Assembly: GCA_035688305.1 (NCBI GenBank)
Contig: DASSNC010000014.1
Span: 35,484 to 99,483 of the forward strand
Length of the DNA stretch: 64,000 nt
Source: 66-474 sp035688305
GTDB lineage: Bacteria; Pseudomonadota; Gammaproteobacteria; Xanthomonadales; Rhodanobacteraceae
Direction of reading: 5' to 3'
Shown: positions 58,912-64,000 of the stretch, piece after piece
Layout: each line of letters opens with the position of its first letter
Numbering within the stretch: the stretch's first letter is position 1
The notes under the pieces: generated by a model
The model's input: only the letters and a program-made list of their open reading frames with translations
Databases searched by the model: none
What the model was told of the DNA's origin: nothing
Program-made: the position numbers and the translations under genes

Positions 58912-59951
58912 GCGATGTGCACGCGCTCGCCGCCAGTCGCCGTCACGACTTCGCCGATCGTTTGCGACGCGAGCCCGGAGTCCGCCAGCGCCCTGGCAAC
59001 CGTCGCGGCGTCATCCGGAGCCACGATCACGCAATAGCCGATGCCGCAATTGAAGGTGCGCCACATTTCTTCGCGTGCCAGCTTGCCTTCGCGTTGCAGC
59101 CAATCGAATACTGGCGGCAGGGTCCATGCCGACGAATCGAGCGCAAGCCCGAGCCCATCCGGCACCACCCGGATGATGTTTTCCTGCAGGCCGCCACCAG
59201 TGATGTGGGCCATGCCATGGACCGCGCTGGCGTGGCTGCCAAGCAGGGCCAGGATCGGCTTCACGTACAGCGTGGTTGGTGCCATCAACGCGTCGGCGAG
59301 GCTCACGCCGCCGAGGTCGAGGTCGAAGGGCGAGCCCGCGCGCTCGACGATCTTGCGGATCAACGAGTACCCGTTGGAGTGCGGGCCACTGGACGCGATG
59401 CCGAGGATCACGTCGCCGGCGCGGATCGCGCTGCCGTCGATGATCTTCGATTTCTCGACCGCACCGACGTTGAAACCGGCGAGGTCGTATTCGCCGGGTG
59501 GATACATGTCCGGCATCTCGGCGGTTTCGCCGCCGATCAAGGCGCAGCCCGCCAACTCGCAACCCTTGGCAATGCCGCCCACCACCGCGACGGTGGTATC
59601 GACGTCGAGTTTTCCGGTCGCGAAGTAGTCGAGGAAAAACAAAGGCTCGGCGCCTTGCACCAGCACGTCGTTGACGCACATGCCGACGAGGTCGATGCCG
59701 ATGGTGTCGTGGCGGTTGAGTTGTTGCGCGAGGCGCAACTTGGTGCCGACGCCGTCGGTGCCCGATACCAGCACCGGTTCGCGGTACTTGCCCGAGAGAT
59801 CGAACAGCGCGCCGAAGCCGCCGAGGCCGCCCATCACTTCCGGGCGAAAACTGCGGGCGACCAGTGGCTTGATGCGTTCGACCACCGCATTGCCGGCGTC
59901 GATGTCCACGCCGGCGGCGCGGTAGGAAAGGGCTTCGTCGTGGGTGGTCAC
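58908..59951 (-). CDS. purM: Phosphoribosylformylglycinamidine cyclo-ligase
   Basis: PurM closes the imidazole ring (FGAM to AIR). The 347-residue protein matches the family throughout: LSYRAAGVDIDAGNAVVERI, RPEVMGGLGGFGALFDL, VSGTDGVGTKLRLAQQLNRH, MCVNDVLVQGAEPLFFLDYF, GGETAEMPDMYPPGEYDLAG, SSGPHSNGYSLIRKIV and FNCGIGYCVIV. The GTG at 59951 is the first start codon before the conserved sequence; the longer open frame overlaps the divergent DUF2066 gene and is not used. Confidence 0.95.
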   Translation of the reverse strand: MTTHDEALSYRAAGVDIDAGNAVVERIKPLVARSFRPEVMGGLGGFGALFDLSGKYREPVLVSGTDGVGTKLRLAQQLNRHDTIGIDLVGMCVNDVLVQGAEPLFFLDYFATGKLDVDTTVAVVGGIAKGCELAGCALIGGETAEMPDMYPPGEYDLAGFNVGAVEKSKIIDGSAIRAGDVILGIASSGPHSNGYSLIRKIVERAGSPFDLDLGGVSLADALMAPTTLYVKPILALLGSHASAVHGMAHITGGGLQENIIRVVPDGLGLALDSSAWTLPPVFDWLQREGKLAREEMWRTFNCGIGYCVIVAPDDAATVARALADSGLASQTIGEVVTATGGERVHIA

Positions 59952-60054
59952 GTGGGTACCCGGGCTGGCGACCGGCAACGGCAGGATCGGCAATGATAGA
60001 CGCTGGCGCCGCGATTGGGCAGACTTGCGGCCAACGAATGCAAGGTACGTCGTC

Positions 60055-60783
60055 ATGATCCGGGTTTTGTCGATCTTTGTTTTGGCGTTGGTGGTGACCG
60101 GCGCAGCAGTCGCGCAGACGACCCCGCCGGCAGCGACGGCTGGCGTGCCCGCGGCGGCGTCCAGCGCCGCGGTGCCCGTCAATCCGGTTGCGCCGGCCAA
60201 TCCGTATTCGGTCACCGTACCGGTGGCTGGAACCGCCGATGACCAGCGCGACGCCGCGATCGGGGCGGCCCTGGCGCAGGTGTTGCAACAGGTCTCGCCG
60301 GGCTTTGTCGTGACCTCCGACGTGCAGGCCCAGGCGTCCGGCTATGTTCGCGATTTTCGCTATCGGCGCGACGCGGCCGGCAGCGGCCTCGAATTGCAGG
60401 TGGACTTCGATCCGGGCGCGGTTTCGCGGCTGGTGGCGGCCAATGCCGCCAGCCCGGCGCCAGCCGCCAGGGCGGGGGCTGCGGCCTCGGGGGTCGCTCC
60501 GGCCGCGCCCACGCCGGCGTCGCAACACGGCACGGGCACCTTGTGGATCGCAGGCATCAGCGACAGCCATGCATTCGCGACCTTGCTGTCGACCTTGCGC
60601 GGCGACGATGCCTTGCACGACGTCACGCCGGTCGCGGCCGCGGGCGATGGCGTGCTGATCAGCGTCGGTTTCGGACAACCGCTGGCGACGGTGTTGGCCG
60701 CGCTGACCGGGCCCGGCGGACACATGACGATGGCCATGCAGCCGCATCCGGGCGCGGACGCGACATTGCAGTGGGTGCCATGA
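60055..60783 (+). CDS. Exported DUF2066 domain protein
   Basis: A 242-residue protein with a signal peptide (MIRVLSIFVLALVVTGAAVA) and DUF2066 features (YSVTVPVAGTADDQRDAAIG, GYVRDFRYRRDAAGSGLELQ, LQVDFDPGAVSRL). An Ala/Pro-rich linker is inserted around residues 125-155. Function unknown. A DUF2066 gene between purM and the perM-hda pair is a conserved gammaproteobacterial arrangement. ATG 60055 gives the signal peptide. Confidence 0.8.
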   Translation: MIRVLSIFVLALVVTGAAVAQTTPPAATAGVPAAASSAAVPVNPVAPANPYSVTVPVAGTADDQRDAAIGAALAQVLQQVSPGFVVTSDVQAQASGYVRDFRYRRDAAGSGLELQVDFDPGAVSRLVAANAASPAPAARAGAAASGVAPAAPTPASQHGTGTLWIAGISDSHAFATLLSTLRGDDALHDVTPVAAAGDGVLISVGFGQPLATVLAALTGPGGHMTMAMQPHPGADATLQWVP

Positions 60784-60798
60784 GGTCATGTCGGATTC

Positions 60799-61398
60799 GT
60801 GAACGGACACACGCCAAAGCAGCGCCCCGCGGATGAAAGTCTGCTGCGGCACCTGCCGAACCTGATTTCCGCGTTGCGGATCGTGCTGGTCGCGCCGCTG
60901 ATCGCTGCGATCCTGCTCGAACGTTACGAGTTGGCGCTGGTGATTGCGGTCGTGGCGGGCGTGTCGGATGGCGTGGATGGTTACCTCGCGCGGCACTTCC
61001 ACTGGCAGAGCAAGCTTGGCTCGATCCTCGATCCGGTGGCCGACAAATTGATGCTGGTGGGTTGCATGCTCGCGCTCGGCTGGCTGCACGAGGCGCCGCG
61101 CTGGCTGGTGCTGCTGGTGGTGTTGCGCGACGCCGTGATCGCATTCGGCGCGCTCGCATGGCATCGTTTGCTGCGCAATTTCACCGCGCACCCGAGCTGG
61201 TTGTCCAAAACCACCACGGTCGCGCAGATCGGTTTCGTACTGCTGGTGCTGGCGGATCACGCGTTCGACTGGAACCTGCACCTGACGGTGGCGGTCTGGG
61301 TCGTCGCCGTGCTGACCGCAGCCAGTGGACTCGACTACGTTGTACGCTGGGGCTGGCAAGGGCGGCGTGAACTCAAGGGCAAGCGGGGATCGGAATGA
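60799..61398 (+). CDS. CDP-alcohol phosphatidyltransferase-family membrane protein
   Basis: A 199-residue protein with about five membrane helices and an intact CDP-alcohol motif, DGVDGYLAR then GSILDPVADK (D-G-x2-A-R-x8-G-x3-D-x3-D pattern). It resembles PgsA/CLS-type enzymes that join a phosphatidyl group to an alcohol such as glycerol-3-phosphate. The exact acceptor is unknown; the main pgsA is expected elsewhere. It starts at GTG 60799 and overlaps the next gene (ATGA). Confidence 0.88.
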   Translation: MNGHTPKQRPADESLLRHLPNLISALRIVLVAPLIAAILLERYELALVIAVVAGVSDGVDGYLARHFHWQSKLGSILDPVADKLMLVGCMLALGWLHEAPRWLVLLVVLRDAVIAFGALAWHRLLRNFTAHPSWLSKTTTVAQIGFVLLVLADHAFDWNLHLTVAVWVVAVLTAASGLDYVVRWGWQGRRELKGKRGSE

Positions 61399-62531
61399 GC
61401 AACGCGCAACGCTGGCAGTGGTTGGTGATCGTGGCGGTGATCGGTTGCCTGGTCTGGCTGCTGTCGCCGATCCTGATGCCGTTCGCGTTGGCCGCGGTGT
61501 TCGCCTACGTCGGCGATCCGCTGGTCGACCGGCTGGAGCGCTGGCGCCTGCCGCGCGGTCTCGCTGCCAGCATCGTGTTCTTCGTCATGTTGTTGGTGGT
61601 GGCGCTTGCGCTGCTGCTGCTGGTCCCATTGATCCAGCGACAGGTCGCCCATTTGATTGCCTCCCTGCCGGCCTATGCCGCGTGGGTCACGCAAACGGCC
61701 ATTCCGTGGGTCGAGCGCAAGCTCAACATTCCCCCCAGCGATCTCGATGTCAGCACGGTGCTGGTCAAGGTCCGCGAACACCTGGGCACGGTGGGCGGCG
61801 TCGCCGCGACAGTCATCGGTTACGCGACGCGATCGGGGCTGGCATTGATCGGCTGGACTGTGTCGATCGTGCTGGTGCCGGTGGTGACGTTCTACCTGCT
61901 GCGCGACTGGGACAAGCTGGTCGCGCACATCGACGGGTTGATCCCGCGCGATGCGCAGCCCACGGTGCGCCGCCTTGCCAAAGAAACCAACAGCGTGCTC
62001 GGCGCCTTCGTGCGCGGGCAGTTGTTGGTGATGCTGGGCCTGGCGATCTTTTATTCCGTCGCCCTGCGCCTCACCGGCCTTCAGGTCGGCCCGCTGATCG
62101 GCATCATTGCCGGCGTGGTCAGTTTCGTCCCGTACCTCGGCTTCATCGTCGGCATCGTTGCCGGCGTGATCGCGGCACTGGTGCAATTCCACGACGTCTT
62201 CCACCTGGTGCTGGTGCTGGTCGTGTTCGGAATCGGCAACCTGCTGGAAAGCTATGTGCTGGTGCCGAAGCTCGTTGGCGACCGCATCGGCCTGCACCCG
62301 GTCGCCGTGATCTTCGCGGTGCTCGCCTTCGGTGAACTGTTCGGCTTCATCGGCATCCTGCTGGCGTTGCCGATGGCGGCCGTCACCTTGGTGCTGCTGC
62401 GATTCCTGCGCGAGCGCTACCAGGCCAGCAACCTTTACACGGCACACGGCGCACCGAAAATCATCCCCAGCCTGGTTGAGCCGGTTGCCGACGCGCCGCC
62501 CGATGAGCCCGAGCTGCCACCCGAACCATGA
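61395..62531 (+). CDS. AI-2E/PerM-family membrane permease
   Basis: The 378-residue protein has eight predicted membrane helices (first WLVIVAVIGCLVWLLSPILM) and the family signature GIIAGVVSFVPYLGFIVGIV and GDRIGLHPVAVIFAVLAFGE. A periplasmic domain spans about residues 95-150. Members include AI-2 exporters and Na+/H+ antiporters; the substrate is unknown here. Coupled on both sides by four-base overlaps. The perM-hda pair is typical of gammaproteobacteria. Confidence 0.9.
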   Translation: MSNAQRWQWLVIVAVIGCLVWLLSPILMPFALAAVFAYVGDPLVDRLERWRLPRGLAASIVFFVMLLVVALALLLLVPLIQRQVAHLIASLPAYAAWVTQTAIPWVERKLNIPPSDLDVSTVLVKVREHLGTVGGVAATVIGYATRSGLALIGWTVSIVLVPVVTFYLLRDWDKLVAHIDGLIPRDAQPTVRRLAKETNSVLGAFVRGQLLVMLGLAIFYSVALRLTGLQVGPLIGIIAGVVSFVPYLGFIVGIVAGVIAALVQFHDVFHLVLVLVVFGIGNLLESYVLVPKLVGDRIGLHPVAVIFAVLAFGELFGFIGILLALPMAAVTLVLLRFLRERYQASNLYTAHGAPKIIPSLVEPVADAPPDEPELPPEP

Positions 62532-63220
62532 TCCGGCAATTCCCGCTCGACCTGCGCTGGCCACCGCACCAGCGCATGGATGCGTTTTACCCCGGCAGCA
62601 ACGCCAGCAGCGTACGCGAAATTGCGGCTCTGCTGGCGGAGCATGCGCATGCGTGGGTGTTCGTGCATGGGGCCGGCGGTACCGGCAAGAGTCATCTCTT
62701 GATTGCGGCCTGTCGAGAGCTGATGGAGTCCGGGCAGGAGGCACGCTACGTGTCGCTGGCCTCGCTGCCCGCACCGCGCGTGGAGGCCATCGCCGCCATC
62801 GATGCCGCCGGTTTCATTGCCATCGACGACCTGCAGCTGATCGCTGGCGAGCAGGGCGCCGAGCGTGCGCTGTTCGATCTCTACAATCGCGCGCGGGCCT
62901 CCGCTGCGCGCATGCTGTTCGCCGCAAACGCCTCGCCGTCGGAACTCGGCATTGCATTGCCGGACCTGGTGTCGCGCCTGTCGGCGTGCACGCAATGCGG
63001 GCTGCGGCCACTGGACGACGCCGGCCGCCGCGCGATGTTGCGGCTGTTGGCCGGGCGCATGGGATTGAAGCTGGATGACGAAGTGCTGGACTGGTGGTTC
63101 GCACGCCAGCCGCGCGATCCGGCCTCGCTGGTGGCTTTGTTGCAACGCATCGACCGCGCCGCGCTGGCGGCGCAGCGCAGGATCACCATTCCGTTCCTGC
63201 GCGAGCTGTTAGGCGCCTGA
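62528..63220 (+). CDS. hda: DnaA regulatory inactivator Hda
   Basis: Hda binds the DNA clamp and triggers ATP hydrolysis on DnaA to stop re-initiation. The 230-residue protein has the clamp-binding motif MIRQFPLDLRWP at its N-terminus, Walker A VFVHGAGGTGKSHLLIAACR, Walker B AIDDLQLIAG, sensor 1 LFAANASPSELG and the lid DDAGRRAMLRLLAGRMGLKL. Length is normal. Last gene of the DUF2066 run. Confidence 0.93.
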   Translation: MIRQFPLDLRWPPHQRMDAFYPGSNASSVREIAALLAEHAHAWVFVHGAGGTGKSHLLIAACRELMESGQEARYVSLASLPAPRVEAIAAIDAAGFIAIDDLQLIAGEQGAERALFDLYNRARASAARMLFAANASPSELGIALPDLVSRLSACTQCGLRPLDDAGRRAMLRLLAGRMGLKLDDEVLDWWFARQPRDPASLVALLQRIDRAALAAQRRITIPFLRELLGA

Positions 63221-63227
63221 AACGACT

Positions 63228-63296
63228 TTTGACGCGGACCAGAGCAGATGGACGCGGGTGAAGTCTTCTACCTGCTTTGATCCGTGTTGATCCGCG
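63228..63296. repeat. ATCCGTG-rich repeat, copy C
   Basis: ATCCGTG at 63280 and ATCCGCG at 63290, again 10 bases apart. TTTGACGCGGACC at 63228 on the left is an imperfect inverse. It fills the 86-base gap between convergent hda and the murU-like gene. Confidence 0.6.
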
Positions 63297-63306
63297 TTCG
63301 TTCGAG

Positions 63307-64000
63307 TCAAGTTCGCTGTTCGAGCCGTGCGGCGAGCGCGGCCAGTCGCTCCGGCGTGCCCACGTCGGTCCAGATTCCGCGATGGTGTTGCCAGCTCACG
63401 CCGCCGCGTGCAATCGCCGCGCGCAGCAGGGGCGTCAGCGAAAAACGCGGCGGGTTCACGCGTGCACCCGGGGTGTCGCCGATGACGGCCTGCCAGTCGG
63501 CAAGGATTTCCGGCCGATACACGCCGATGCCGGCGAAGGTGAGGGCAAACTCGCAGCCCACCGAATCGGCGCGAGGCAGCAACACGCCGCGGGCGTCGAT
63601 GCCGAAATCGCCCTGCGGGTGTTGCGGCGGGTTGTCGACCAGCACCAGCTCGGCCATGCCACGCGGCGCGCTCGGCAGGCCGGCGAAATCGAAGTCGGTG
63701 AAGATGTCGCCATTGACCGCAATGAACGGTGCGTCGCCGAGCAAGCGCATGGCGTGCAGCATGCCGCCGCCGGTCTCCAGCGGCACCGCGCCTTCTTGGC
63801 TGTAATCGATGCGGACGCCGTAACGCGAGCCATCACCGAGCGTCACCGGAAATTGTTCGGCGAGGTGGGCGATGTTGACGACGATGTCCCGGATGCCTGC
63901 TGCCGCAAGCCGTTCCAGGTGCCACTCGATCAGCCGCTTGTGGCCGGCAGTCAGCAAGGGTTTGGGCGTGGTGTCAGTGAGCGGGCGCATGCGCTCGCCG
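63307..64000 (-). CDS. MurU-like nucleotidyltransferase (5' end outside window)
   Basis: The gene enters the window from the right edge; 231 residues are visible and about 12 N-terminal ones are missing (the typical MKALIFAAGLGE start is just off the edge; GERMRPLT is visible). The NTP-transferase core has MRPLTDTTPKPLLTAGHKRL, IDYSQEGAVPLETGGGMLHA, VNGDIFTDFDF and the C-terminal WTDVGTPERLAAL. MurU makes UDP-MurNAc from MurNAc-1-P in a peptidoglycan recycling path; sugar-nucleotide relatives look similar, so the substrate is tentative. Confidence 0.8.
   Translation of the reverse strand, partial: GERMRPLTDTTPKPLLTAGHKRLIEWHLERLAAAGIRDIVVNIAHLAEQFPVTLGDGSRYGVRIDYSQEGAVPLETGGGMLHAMRLLGDAPFIAVNGDIFTDFDFAGLPSAPRGMAELVLVDNPPQHPQGDFGIDARGVLLPRADSVGCEFALTFAGIGVYRPEILADWQAVIGDTPGARVNPPRFSLTPLLRAAIARGGVSWQHHRGIWTDVGTPERLAALAARLEQRT

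Noticed and set aside
59011..61359. Open frame of 782 codons on the minus strand
   Set aside because: It overlaps purM in another frame and is antisense to the DUF2066 and CDP-alcohol genes; Arg/His-rich shadow.

Overview
The window is about 64 kb of a GC-rich gammaproteobacterial chromosome. Three things point to the Xanthomonadales (Lysobacterales), probably the Rhodanobacteraceae side. The first is the thrS-infC-rpmI-rplT-pheST-ihfA translation cluster. The second is an rpoN-hpf cluster that carries HPr kinase (hprK) where enterobacteria carry ptsN. The third is protein similarity throughout, judged from remembered family sequences and not from a search. Most of the window is ordinary core chromosome, and most stop/start junctions inside operons are ATGA overlaps.

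Layout. 1-6.1 kb: end of thrS, infC (with a rare ATC start), L35, L20, a strong terminator/attenuator candidate, pheS, pheT, ihfA and a MerR regulator. 6.15-6.7 kb: tRNA-Pro(GGG), a duplicated tRNA 3' end with its terminator, and palindromic dispersed repeats. 6.7-15.7 kb: serA, a prolyl aminopeptidase, a PsiF-like protein, a class III aminotransferase, an isoprenylcysteine methyltransferase-like membrane protein, a DesK/DesR-type two-component pair and an exported amidohydrolase. 15.8-24.4 kb: queA-tgt (queuosine), folP, glmM, sodB, grxD, a YciK-like SDR, marC and ppnN. 24.6-30.3 kb: mutL, a DUF1684 protein, an FKBP isomerase, DUF1289, a Nudix CoA pyrophosphatase, a sulfurtransferase and a PagL-like outer-membrane protein. 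30.5-35.3 kb: a MarR-controlled tripartite multidrug efflux operon (EmrCAB type) with a clear operator over the promoter.

35.4-42.1 kb is the accessory region. It holds a large exported RHS/YD-repeat protein whose signal peptide is split by a frameshift at a run of eight G. Downstream are AT-rich DNA, small unrecognised genes (candidate immunity or orphan genes), tandem 26-bp repeats and a MITE-like element with perfect 17-bp terminal inverted repeats. A solitary DNA methyltransferase follows at 42.1 kb. This is the part most likely to hold something new.

43.0-55.4 kb, all on the minus strand: an enoyl-CoA hydratase, a DUF4139 protein and a complete regulatory phosphotransferase cascade (EI, HPr, EIIA-Man, RapZ, HprK). 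The same run continues with hpf, rpoN and the LPS transport/KDO genes lptB-lptA-lptC-kdsC-kdsD. 55.5-64 kb: ibaG-murA, a second block of the palindromic repeats, a DUF3108 protein, purN/purM, then DUF2066, CDP-alcohol phosphatidyltransferase, a PerM-like permease, hda and the start of a murU-like nucleotidyltransferase.

Three families of dispersed intergenic repeats recur: GTAGGTTGGGTTGA palindromes, 10-bp-phased ATCCGTG arrays and a CGTCATTCC palindrome. No rRNA, CRISPR array, complete insertion sequence or prophage was seen.
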